Of a stretch of DNA of 64,000 nt, positions 11,710 to 21,426 are shown piece by piece. The notes under the pieces are model-generated. The model was not told the origin of the DNA and did not search any database. It saw nothing but the letters and a program-made list of their open reading frames with translations. The first letter of the stretch is position 1. Every line of letters begins with the position of its first letter. Source of the DNA: Oreohelix idahoensis (Eukaryota > Mollusca > Gastropoda > Stylommatophora > Oreohelicidae); the NCBI GenBank assembly GCA_024509875.1, contig JAMPIV010003419.1, positions 1 to 64,000 of the forward strand, written 5' to 3'. Made by a program: the position numbers and the translations under genes.

Positions 11710-11791
11710 TCACATATGGTATGTGAGACGTCCTAAACTCTCACAAGCAGACATCGAAGTCATAGTGTGTCCGCAACGAAGTGACTTTTTC

Positions 11792-13339
11792 CTATCTGAT
11801 ATCAGATGTGATTGACAAACATAACAAGTCATCTAACATACTACACGAATTAGCATGTTTGTTTTCATTGCTAACATGATCTCTTTTGTCAGTGCATGCA
11901 TTAGCATGACTATGTTTGTCATTGTTTGTTGCGGAAGATCTAGAATGACCTGCCTTCTTTTTGAATGCCTTTTTCTTATCATAATAAAAATCTGTTGACT
12001 CATCGTTATCATCACTCTTGTTGTATGATGATCTATGATCATTATAATCTCTATGATAATCTTTGTGATAATCATCACGACCCCTTCCTTTGTGTCCTCC
12101 ACGATCATGAGGTGAATAACCTCGATAACTCCGACGGTATAATCTTGAAGGAGAGCGATAACGAGGGAAGTTGTAAGACCCCCGATATTCGTGACGAATG
12201 TTCGTACGATATCTGCCGTCAACGCTCCTCGATCTAGGTCGGTGATCATAAGATCTATGATCATGGAGTGCTGAGCACGTAGGCATAGGATTTAGAGGAA
12301 AAGATCTATGTACATCCTTGTTCGGATGTGCCGTGACAAAGTTTCTACCAAGTTTTTCGTATTCTTCAATAGAGTTAGGGTGTCTCTGCTGTAGGAATGA
12401 CTCTAATTCATGACTACACGAGGATAACACTTTATCTCGTAGCATTAGATCCATCAACCCTTCATATGATTTGGTAATACCGGACAAATCTATCCATTTA
12501 TTGAAAAAATGTTTAATGGAAGCAATAAATTCCCCAAAGTCAGCTTCCTTACTTGGCTTAGCCGCATGGAAACGATCTCGGAATCCAGATTCAGTTAACT
12601 GGAACCGTCTAAGAAGTACTTCTTTTACGACATCAAAATCATTTCTGATTTTCTCATCCAGATTCTCGAAAACTTTGAGTGAGTCCCCGGTCAAAAAATC
12701 AACCAAAAGACTACTCCATCTTTCCTTAGGTATGTTTATACCTGTAACTTTCATAATAAATCTGGATAAAAAGGAATCCAAACAATCTCTAGACTGATCG
12801 AAATGTGGTAATTTCAATTTTGGGTAAAATACATTTGAATTAGCTGAAGGCCTAGACTGATCTGATTGTACCTTGGCTAATTCTAACTCTCTTTCTTTCT
12901 CAGCATGTAGTCTTAAAGATTCAAGCTCCATAGCATGTTTATGAGCTTTGTCCAATTGAAGGAGTTTCATTTTTCTTATTTCCATTTTCTGTTTTTCCAA
13001 TTCTCTCTCTTGTTCTTGTTGCGCCATTTCTTTTTCATTATGAGCCATTTCTTTTTCTTTATGAGCCATTTCTTTTTCTTTAAGTTCTTTATGTAATTCT
13101 CTCTCTTTTTCTTGTTGCACCAATTCTTTTTCCATTTTATCCTTTTCTAATTCTATTTCTTTTTCTTTTTGAGCCATTTCTTTTTCTTTAAGTTCTTTTT
13201 GTTGGGCTAATTCACGTTGTTCAATTCTCTCCAGTTGAGATAAATGCTTTTCATATCTATTCTCAGCATAAAGTTCAAGATCAGATCCAGATTTACCTAG
13301 GCTCTGTCCAATTTTAATAAAATCTTCTAACGTGGACAT
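11792..13339 (-). CDS. Element A Gag
   Basis: A 515-residue structural protein forming the retrotransposon particle. It starts MSTLEDFIKIGQSLGKSG, a motif shared with the Gags of B and C, which supports this start. Residues of about 35-165 are a Glu/Lys/Gln-rich coiled coil with repeated KEKEMA units. A capsid-like helical region follows at about 175-345 (KLPHFDQS, LTGDSLKVF, YEGLMDLMLRDKVLSS). The tail of about 350-470 is rich in Arg, Ser, Tyr, His, Asp and Gly and has no CCHC knuckle. The frame ends at TAG (11792-11794). A CGH motif encoded at 11767-11775 in the next frame matches a conserved Cys/His motif in B and C, so gag originally read on into protease. Element B is inserted just upstream of the start codon. 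Confidence 0.9.
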   Translation of the reverse strand: MSTLEDFIKIGQSLGKSGSDLELYAENRYEKHLSQLERIEQRELAQQKELKEKEMAQKEKEIELEKDKMEKELVQQEKERELHKELKEKEMAHKEKEMAHNEKEMAQQEQERELEKQKMEIRKMKLLQLDKAHKHAMELESLRLHAEKERELELAKVQSDQSRPSANSNVFYPKLKLPHFDQSRDCLDSFLSRFIMKVTGINIPKERWSSLLVDFLTGDSLKVFENLDEKIRNDFDVVKEVLLRRFQLTESGFRDRFHAAKPSKEADFGEFIASIKHFFNKWIDLSGITKSYEGLMDLMLRDKVLSSCSHELESFLQQRHPNSIEEYEKLGRNFVTAHPNKDVHRSFPLNPMPTCSALHDHRSYDHRPRSRSVDGRYRTNIRHEYRGSYNFPRYRSPSRLYRRSYRGYSPHDRGGHKGRGRDDYHKDYHRDYNDHRSSYNKSDDNDESTDFYYDKKKAFKKKAGHSRSSATNNDKHSHANACTDKRDHVSNENKHANSCSMLDDLLCLSITSDIR

Positions 13340-13396
13340 GGTGACAAGTTTATCAAAAACTTATATAAGTATATTAATTGTCAATAAATATATTAT

Positions 13397-14540
13397 TGTA
13401 ACTGTCTTTTTTTCTTGTTGAGGTGATCACTGGCCCAAGACAGTATACATGTTGTTAGATGTGTAGTGCGAGCGTATGATGAATTGAGTGTGGGTGCGAA
13501 TGAAGACGCGAATGTGTTTAGGCTCGTATAGATGTAGATCCTGCAACCCATACTCTCACATGCAGTAATCAAGGATGCTTTGACACTGCAGGCATGTTTC
13601 AAGACATTTATTGACGGGAACACACATAGTATCAACAGGAACAGTCAGTGTAACAAGGTCATGCTGACCTGACATCGATAGGTATACATTTGGCATTCAA
13701 AAAGGTAAACATCAGAATAGACGTGCATGGTCAATAGCAAAGTTCTTCAATAATGACAGTTCGTAGCGTCGCCCTTGGCGTCTCTGACTAAACGCGTCAG
13801 ATGCCTTAGTTACCTTGACACATAGGTGCAACTTGGCACTCCCGCCAATTGCACATATCAGGCTGTAGTATAATAGCCGAAAGCACAGGCCTCGTTCTGA
13901 CGTCGGCCGTGTACTTCTGTTAAATAGGTTATCATCAACCCTGCAGTAATACTTATTGTAGATAGAAGTTCCGCCAATCTGCGGCTCCCACAATATATCT
14001 TCGTCACTGGATTTCTGGACAATATAAGACTAACAGTCTTGGATGGCTACCTCGAGCACAAATATATAAGTTCTGAAATGGCGGATCCGTGAACTGCTGT
14101 TCACCCTAGGTAATCCTTTACATGTTCTGCCACCGAAAAGCGTAATAATGCATAAAGGTCGGTATTACCTGGTAAATGAATCCTCAGAACTACACAAGGA
14201 ATTCTGTCGTCATCCCGACGCACAGAGATTCACTGGGGAAAACTGCCATAGCAGTTACTTCGAAGATTCTCCCCGAAAAACAATGGACTCTTGGTCCCTT
14301 CAGAAAAACAGGACCTCCCGGCTTCCCGGAAGTATATCTCACTCCCGCTTAAAAAACCTTCCCATAGGCCTACGCCCGAACTGACAACCTCTGACCCTAA
14401 AGGTCAAACACAATGAATGAATAAACAAGGGAAGACAACCCCTAATCAACCTGACATCGCAGGTAAAGACACAATTATACTTATGATACAAACATAAGCA
14501 AATAACTTGACAGATGACTCCGTCGAAAATGACAGCAACA
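13397..14540 (-). repeat. 3' LTR of element B
   Basis: TGTAACTGTC...GACAGCAACA, flanked on the left by ATTAT. Apparently identical to 21427-22570. It contains a 93-codon minus-strand frame (13712-13993), present in both copies. That frame includes a TGTCAAG|GTAAC splice-donor-like site, and 11 nt around it (TTACCTTGACA on the plus strand) are shared with LTR C. Confidence 0.95.
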
Positions 14541-14555
14541 TTACTACCACCCCCC
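14541..14555 (-). other. Polypurine tract of element B
   Basis: Minus strand reads GGGGGGTGGTAGTAA directly abutting the LTR. Beyond it lie an A13 run (14559-14571) and a T16 run (14577-14592), which are assembly-sensitive. Confidence 0.75.
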
Positions 14556-14979
14556 TGTAAAAAAAAAAAAATGCAATTTTTTTTTTTTTTTTAATATGTT
14601 CATGAGCAAGATAGCACCAGTATCACTTCTGTGCTCATGCAAACAATGAACCTAATATCAGGTACAATAGAAGAGGGTACAAATCATCTCCCAACATAAG
14701 AGAAAAATATTTCCTTTAAACCAAACAAACTAAGGGATACCATTCAAGAAACCTAAGTTGCTGGCAATACCAATCATATATCAAACATTACTAAATAATA
14801 TAATCATAGCAATATACAAATGTCAATGCTATTTTAGCAACATATCACTGATGGATGGACAAAATGAAATTTGTTAAATTATCTAAACATCATCCAAATA
14901 CATTTGTATTACAACATATTATGATATTAAGGACAGACCTAAGTCTGAAAATATATCAGGAAAAACTAGGACACAAGAT

Positions 14980-15563
14980 TTAACTGGAATCATGTGGGCA
15001 TCTAGACAATATGTCCGCCATCACATTATCCGAACCACGGATAGCTCGCACCGTGAAATGGAAAGGCTGAAGAGCAATAGCATAACGAGTAGATCTCGAG
15101 CTCTTCAAATCCTTACTTTGCATAGCCGTAAGAGCTTTTTTTGGTCGGTTTCCATAAAGAAATGCGCGCCCAGAAGGAACCTTTGTAGCTTAAGAATGGA
15201 CCAAACCATAGCCAACAATTCACGGTCCAAAACCGAGTAATTCCTTTCTGCCGCATTCAGCTTCCTAGAAATATACATTACAGGATGCAGAGTTCCTGAA
15301 TATTCCTGCATTAGTGCCGCTCCAATGCCAGTGGAAGAGGCATCACTACGAAGGACAAAAGTCTTATCAATCGTCGGTAGTCTTAAGATAGGATGAGATG
15401 AGAACAAATTCTTAACCTGATCCAATGAAGATTGGCATTCTTGGGACCAACGCACCATATTAGGAGAACCTTTTTTCAATAACGTTGAAAGTGGTGCCAT
15501 AATGGAGGACAGATTCTCAATGAATCTTCCATAGAATTGTATCAATCCCAAGAGACTACGCAC
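14980..15563 (-). pseudogene. Element B RT connection and RNase H, in frames shifted from the main ORF
   Basis: This is the C-terminal part of Pol. From 15563 the frame gives MRSLLGLIQFYGRF (end of RT/connection), then RNase H with Asp in LRSDASSTGIG and Glu in DRELLAMVWS. At a T7 run (15136-15142) the frame breaks just after METDQ. The remainder, ending GSDNVMADILSR and a stop at 14980-14982, is open in another frame. The break from the main ORF lies at about 15610-15614 (T5). Element C has the same residues without these two breaks, so the RNase H is essentially complete apart from length changes in homopolymers. With identical LTRs, sequencing or assembly error is a serious alternative to real inactivation. 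Confidence 0.85.
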
Positions 15564-18500
15564 TTGCTTTTTTGTCTTCGGAACCGAGATATTTAATATC
15601 TTTGAAATGTTTTTGGTCCTCTGTCTTCAACAGACCATGACCAACTCGATGACCTAGGAAGGAAATTTCACTAAACCCAACAAAAGCTTTAGAGGGTTTA
15701 GCAGTCAATCTATGCTCACGTAGAGTAGATAGCAATTCCTTCAGACCCACATAGTGTTCTTCCCAAGTATCGCTGAAAAGACAGATGTCGTCTAAATATG
15801 CAATGACATCTGCACGATCTGATAGAATTCGTCGCATCATGCGTACGAAAGTCGCTGGGGCGTTCATAAGCCCGAAAGGCATAAAATTCCATTGAAACAG
15901 ACCCCTAGGTGTCGAAAAAGCAGTGAGAGGTTTGGCGTGTTCCGTCAGTGGGACTTGCCAATAACCTTTCGACAAGTCTAGTTTAGTAAAGAATTTAGCT
16001 TTAGAAAGTCTAATAAGTAGATCATCTAATAACGGCATAGGTTCAGCATCGAACTTCGTAACTTGATTTAATTTGCGATAATCAACGCAAAGACGTATGT
16101 TATTGTCTTTCTTTCGAACAATAACTATCGACGAAGAATAAGCTGAAGTGGATGGTTCAATTATTTGTAGTTGAATCATTTCATCCAATTCTTTCTCGAC
16201 TTGTGCTTGAAAATGAATAGGTATTGGGTATGGTCTTACTCTGATCGGATTACGATCAGTAAGTATGATGTCATGTTCTATGACATCTGTGTGTCCAGGA
16301 ATGTCGGTAAGGACATCCTGATATGATTGTAACGTAGAGGATACTTGACGCTGTTCCTCAAAAGACAAGTTGGAAGAGACTGTAACGTCTCTCCACGATT
16401 CCGTTGAAGTAAGTGGAATCGCAGGAAGAGGTAAGTTCACGTCAGAAAAAATAGTTTCCTCATCCTGTATAACGGACAGGGATGAGATGTGACCATGTTG
16501 AACTGGAGAGTCGTCCGTCGCCTGGAAAATAGGCTGTAAATAGTCTGGACGTTCAATAAACTCTGTTAGCATATTTATATGGAAGGTTTTATGCCTTCCA
16601 TCCACATCGACAATATAGTCGACATCAGAAATTTTCGAGACTATAGTGTATGGACCCTTCCAAGAAATGAGAAGTCTATTCTCTCTTGAGGGCAGTAAGA
16701 CATATGCTTTGTCTCCAGGACAAAGTTGACGTAGGCGTCTTTTCTTATTAGCAAATCGCCTAGCTTTTTCTTTCGCAAATTCGGAAGATGAAGTTGCTAA
16801 CCTGCACGATTCGATAATCTTTTCCCTAAGAGCTATAACATATTCATATGACGATTGTGTATCATCGTCGATATTATCGGAAGTTATCAAATCGTGTAAC
16901 AAGGACATTGGCCCGCGCGGTTGCGCGCCAAAGACAAGTTCGAAAGGAGAAAACCCTGTATGCTCGTTGGGAACCTCTCTATAGGCAAAGAGGACTGCAG
17001 GTAAAACCCTGTCCCAATCTTCAGGATGATCCTCCGTTATCTTGCCAAGTAAGTTCTTTAGTGTCCTGTTAAGACGTTCTACCAATCCATTGGACATTGG
17101 ATGATAAATACTACTGAGAGACCTTTTAATGTCTAGCGTAGCCATTACCTGAGACATAACGTCCGAAATTAACTGAGTGCCGTGATCCGACAGTATTTCT
17201 CCGGGGAATCCCAGACGAGAAAATACGAGCCAAAGAGCATCAGCGATATCGACAGTTGATATGCTCTTCAGAGGAATAGCCTCTGGCCAACGCGTGCACA
17301 TGTCCACGCAAGTGAGGATAAATTGGTGTCCTCTGGCTGACTTAATTTTGAACGGACCAATGATGTCTATAGCCATTTTCTGAAACGGCCGAATCGGAAT
17401 ATCTGCAGCCTGAATAGGAGCAGCATGTCTCGGACCCCTAGACTTGACCTCTTGACAAATTTTGCAAGATCGGCAATAAATTCGGATGTCTTTATTCACG
17501 AATGGCCAAAAGAATGACGCAAGGACTCTAGTTTTAGTTCTGGAAAAACCCATGTGTCCCGCACACTGAGAATCGTGTGCATGCCGAAGAATTAAGGCTC
17601 TCATACACTTAGGCACAAGAATTTGCGAGTGCATAGACTTGTCCGAGTGTTGTACCATTCGTACCAATATACCATTCTTCATAGTGATATACGATTTGTG
17701 ATTCGTATTTTGATTGGGATCCCCTTTCTTTGCAAGAAGGAAGTATTTCTTCAAAGAAGGATCCTCTTCTTGACGTTTAACAAACGAGTCATGGGAAATC
17801 ACCAAGTGCTCGTCTTGGCTATCAACTTCATTACTATTATCAGATGAAGTTGGGGGATTAAGAGCTTGAGCTCTTGTCACCACTGCATTGACCGTTTGAA
17901 TGTTTTTTTCTTCCCAACTAGAAATTTGTTGCGGGGTGCATTCCTTAACCCCATGAATACGACCGATTATAAGATCCGCAATAGGATTAGGAAGAAGACA
18001 TGCATGGACATCTCCTGTGAAGAAAGGAGTGTCAATCCTAATAATAGCAGTAGGATAGCTTTCCATAGTACCACCAAATGTAACACATTTGATTGTTTTT
18101 CCAGTGGCACAGCAAGGATCTATCAGAGACTCCTTAACCCCGACGGTAGTACATCCCGAATCGAAAAGTACTGAGACTAGCCTATCATTTATTAGACCTT
18201 TATGTAAGATGAGAGATCCTCTCCCATCATGCGCAACTGTAGCAGGTAGAGCAGGAAGAGGGTGACCACAACTTAGCGTAGATACAGTTGATGAGTCAAA
18301 CAATGTTAAGCATTGGGGGCATTCAGTTGCTCTCCCAAAATCGAAAGCACAACCAGTGATAGCCCTAGAGTTACCACTATCATTTACTGTATTACAGGCT
18401 CCATCAAACTCTTGTTGCGCAGAGTTTGCCTGTTGGTAAGGTCTTTTTTTGTTAAACCTAGGTCTACCTCGATTATCATTTCCCCTGTAGTTATTTTGAC

Positions 18501-19860
18501 TATCATTTCCCCTGTAATTGTTATCATATTGCCTATTGTAATCATCATTCCGGTTTGAATCCCGGTTTCTAAATTCACCATCGTCATAATCTTGACGTCG
18601 AGAATGATTACCTCGAAAATTTGAATAGTTATTATTTGGATAGCCTTTACGAAAGTGTCTCAAATTATTACCACTAAAATTACGAGAACTACCATCTTGT
18701 CTCCACTGCATAGACGAAGAACCATCATGTGTTGGATTACTCCGCTTCTGAGTGTAATTTTGATTACTTCCCCTATTCCAATTTTGTTGAGCACCCTGAA
18801 ATTTTTTTCTGAAATTAGGGCCATATGGTGTTGCCGAAGCAGCTGGCAACCCTTCTTTCACTTTAGAATTGCTAACTGTAGCATGGGGATGTGCTGTGGC
18901 ATACTGACAACAGTATTCCTCCATTTCTTTTAAGTTTTTAGGCTTACGCTCATGAAGGAATGCAAGAAAAGAATCATTAACAGATGACAAAACCTTATCT
19001 CGCAATAATAAGTCCATTAGACCTTCATATGTTTTCTCAATCTGAGACAACTCAACCCATCGTGTAAATGTACGACGTATCTTTGTAACAAAATCAGAGA
19101 AATCTACTCCATTTTCTGGCAACATTGTCCTAAAACGAAGACGATAGTCTTCTTGTTTTAACTGGTATTTCTTTAGTAATGCTGCCCTGACAACATCATA
19201 ATTAGTCCTCTCATGTTCGTCTATTGTCATAAGAGTAGTCACTGTGTCACCTGTAAAAAATGGCATCAGTTGTTCAACATATTTTTCCTTTTTTATGTTA
19301 TGCGTATCGCACAAAAATTGGAATCTATCTAGATAATCTGCTACGTCATCCTTTAAAGGATTGAAATGAGGCAATTTAATCCTACTAACAAACTCCTTTG
19401 TCGTACTCGAAGTTGTTTGCTGAGCACCCGTACTCGCCAATTTCAATTTCTCTAACTCCAAAATTGCGAGTTTTTCATCAAGTTCCATCTTCTGTTTTCT
19501 TTCCTCATGTTCCATTTTTCTAATTTCAGCCTCAGCAGCAGCTTGAAGTTTTTTTTCCTCTGCAGCAGCTTGAGCTTGAATTTTTTTGTCTTCCATTTCC
19601 ATCTGGAATTTTCTTTCATCAGCTTGAGCTTTTCTCTCCTCAGCCTCTCTTTGATACCTTCTTTCTTCAAGTTCTAATCTTCTATTCTCAGCTTCTAGCT
19701 TCTTTAGTTCAGCTTCTGCTTTCAATTTAATTTCCTCTTTTTGTTTCTTTTCTTCTGACTTTAATGCAATGGCGAATTGAGCAGATGAATATTCTTCCAA
19801 TTCTTTACCAGACTTACCAAGGGTCAACCCTTGCTGGATGAAGAAATCCAATGTAGACAT
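15556..19860 (-). CDS. Element B Gag-protease-integrase-reverse transcriptase polyprotein
   Basis: One open frame of about 1,434 codons from MSTLDFFIQQGLTLGKSG; an in-frame upstream ATG at 19920 is less likely because A and C also begin MSTL. Order: coiled coil rich in Glu/Lys/Ala (about residues 25-150); capsid helices (IKLPHFNPLKDD, YEGLMDLLLRDKVLSS); a disordered tail with YRGND repeats and no CCHC knuckle (encoded about 18430-18790); a CPQC...CGH motif (18262-18321); protease VLFDSGCTTVGV; linker NAVVTRAQ; integrase HHCC (AGHMGFSRT, CRSCKICQ) and DDE core (AIDIIGPF, LSDHGTQL, NGLVERLN); GPY/F (SWKGPYTIV); and RT with LDLSKGYWQVPL, FGLMNAPATF and YLDDICLF. No stop separates gag from pol, so a single Gag-Pol product is implied. 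How the Gag:Pol ratio is set is not visible. The frame is lost near 15610. Confidence 0.95.
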   Translation of the reverse strand: MSTLDFFIQQGLTLGKSGKELEEYSSAQFAIALKSEEKKQKEEIKLKAEAELKKLEAENRRLELEERRYQREAEERKAQADERKFQMEMEDKKIQAQAAAEEKKLQAAAEAEIRKMEHEERKQKMELDEKLAILELEKLKLASTGAQQTTSSTTKEFVSRIKLPHFNPLKDDVADYLDRFQFLCDTHNIKKEKYVEQLMPFFTGDTVTTLMTIDEHERTNYDVVRAALLKKYQLKQEDYRLRFRTMLPENGVDFSDFVTKIRRTFTRWVELSQIEKTYEGLMDLLLRDKVLSSVNDSFLAFLHERKPKNLKEMEEYCCQYATAHPHATVSNSKVKEGLPAASATPYGPNFRKKFQGAQQNWNRGSNQNYTQKRSNPTHDGSSSMQWRQDGSSRNFSGNNLRHFRKGYPNNNYSNFRGNHSRRQDYDDGEFRNRDSNRNDDYNRQYDNNYRGNDSQNNYRGNDNRGRPRFNKKRPYQQANSAQQEFDGACNTVNDSGNSRAITGCAFDFGRATECPQCLTLFDSSTVSTLSCGHPLPALPATVAHDGRGSLILHKGLINDRLVSVLFDSGCTTVGVKESLIDPCCATGKTIKCVTFGGTMESYPTAIIRIDTPFFTGDVHACLLPNPIADLIIGRIHGVKECTPQQISSWEEKNIQTVNAVVTRAQALNPPTSSDNSNEVDSQDEHLVISHDSFVKRQEEDPSLKKYFLLAKKGDPNQNTNHKSYITMKNGILVRMVQHSDKSMHSQILVPKCMRALILRHAHDSQCAGHMGFSRTKTRVLASFFWPFVNKDIRIYCRSCKICQEVKSRGPRHAAPIQAADIPIRPFQKMAIDIIGPFKIKSARGHQFILTCVDMCTRWPEAIPLKSISTVDIADALWLVFSRLGFPGEILSDHGTQLISDVMSQVMATLDIKRSLSSIYHPMSNGLVERLNRTLKNLLGKITEDHPEDWDRVLPAVLFAYREVPNEHTGFSPFELVFGAQPRGPMSLLHDLITSDNIDDDTQSSYEYVIALREKIIESCRLATSSSEFAKEKARRFANKKRRLRQLCPGDKAYVLLPSRENRLLISWKGPYTIVSKISDVDYIVDVDGRHKTFHINMLTEFIERPDYLQPIFQATDDSPVQHGHISSLSVIQDEETIFSDVNLPLPAIPLTSTESWRDVTVSSNLSFEEQRQVSSTLQSYQDVLTDIPGHTDVIEHDIILTDRNPIRVRPYPIPIHFQAQVEKELDEMIQLQIIEPSTSAYSSSIVIVRKKDNNIRLCVDYRKLNQVTKFDAEPMPLLDDLLIRLSKAKFFTKLDLSKGYWQVPLTEHAKPLTAFSTPRGLFQWNFMPFGLMNAPATFVRMMRRILSDRADVIAYLDDICLFSDTWEEHYVGLKELLSTLREHRLTAKPSKAFVGFSEISFLGHRVGHGLLKTEDQKHFKDIKYLGSEDKKASA

Positions 19861-21404
19861 TCTGTCTAATGAGATCAGAAACCTGAAAAAAATTAAATAA
19901 ATTACCTTATCCCACTTCAATGGGAGACAAGTCTGAAATGATAGACTTGTATACTCACTTCACTTTATTTTACTGTCTTAGTCTTAGACAAAGACTTTGT
20001 ATGTTCCTCTTGTTTATAATGTACCCAAAAAATCACTTGAGTACCTGTGGGAAAAAAAAATCCCTTATATCCCACTCACTATGGGCACAAGTCTTTTTTT
20101 ATAAAGAACTTGAATATGTATTTACCTTGTCTCAATCTTTGTAGATAACAAGTCTTTTATCAAAGAACTTGTATAAATATCTTATATAATATTATTTAAC
20201 AAACTCTATATGAAGAGTCTACCTTATCAATAATATCAAAACATGACCAAGTATGTGTATGTAGACTGTGCATGACAGTAATGTAGTACAACCAAAAAAA
20301 AAAAAAATACAAAGACAAAAATACAAAACAATACAAATGGCAACACTGTTTTAACCAAAAATGTGTAGAGAAATACACAAGAAAGGAGAGACCTACAGAA
20401 TACAAACAAAACAAATCGACAATCAAAACTGAAAAACGGACAAAATATTACAAAAACAACGTTAAGTACAATTACATCACAGCTAACATCAATAGCGACC
20501 AATTGTCACTAGCAAATTTCCAAATTAAGAAAATTTGCACCTACAGACCGCTTACAGTAAGCCTCGATCAAGTGGCATATTTACCGTAAGACCCACCAAC
20601 CGAAAAACCCGCAGAAAAATACACAAAACAGTAGAAGTGACATAAACATATAGCAATCAATTTCAATGTGTTGCAGAACAAGTTCAGTCACAGCTGAAAC
20701 TAAAATAAATTTCTTGCTCCTTGCGAACACAGAAACGAAATGTCAAACGCGCACTGAACGTCAAATCCACTGTAACATAAAGTGGTATTCACGAACCAAA
20801 GTTACTATGACCTTCTCAAATTAGGGCTTGCACATTGAATGTTTACAATCTCACGTACTGTTTACAGACACTTGACCTCCAACAATGTAGCTTGAATGCT
20901 CTGACCTAGAAAAGTCTGTTGTTGAATGAAACGTGTAACAACCCGCAGTACTGTTTACAATAGGAACCCGCCTTCTATGCAGTTATGGTCCACGTAGCAA
21001 ATGCCTAGATGTTAACTTCAGTACATGTCTTGTTATGGTTTATGTAGCATTATGATATAAATGCTCGTACTGTTTATTTGGGTCAACTGTTGATGACCTA
21101 TCTCTGTCCTGTTGTAGCCAAAACTTGCAAGTGTAGAATTAGCGTTGTGTGTTACTGCTGTCCCGTGTGTAGCTTAGACCCACAGATCAGAAGTGTAATG
21201 TGTACTTGTCCTTCTTGTAACTTTCTCGACAAAACTGGAGACATCATACATGTAACAGCCAACCAGGAATGTAAATTTCTGGATCCATAAATGTCAACAA
21301 TAATGTCAAATGCTCGCTCTGTTCTTTTTAAACCCACAGATCTGGTCCATCCGAAATGTAAGTTTCTAGGCCACATTGGCGACAAGAAATGTATCATAAG
21401 AGCC
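19861..21404 (-). other. Leader (5' UTR) of element B with reiterated primer-site-like modules
   Basis: Non-coding. At about 21185-21427 the plus strand repeats a block of the type CCCACAGATC...GAAATGTAA with TGTA anchors at about 21194, 21270, 21357 and 21427, spaced roughly 76, 87 and 70 bp. The last copy is the LTR/primer-site junction itself. The rest is A-rich on the plus strand. Confidence 0.6.
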
Positions 21405-21422
21405 CACGTAACTGGTCCACCA
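21405..21422 (-). other. Candidate primer-binding site of element B
   Basis: The minus strand reads TGGTGGACCAGTTACGTG four bases after the LTR end. It begins TGG, as expected for pairing to a tRNA CCA end. Element C has TGGTAGGCCAGATTTCTG in the same place. I could not assign the tRNA. Confidence 0.55.
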
Positions 21423-21426
21423 GAAA

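Noticed and set aside
13712..14384. LTR B frames of 93 and 78 codons as independent genes
   Set aside because: Both are present in two identical LTRs, so conservation between copies is uninformative. Only the minus-strand one is mentioned as a lead.
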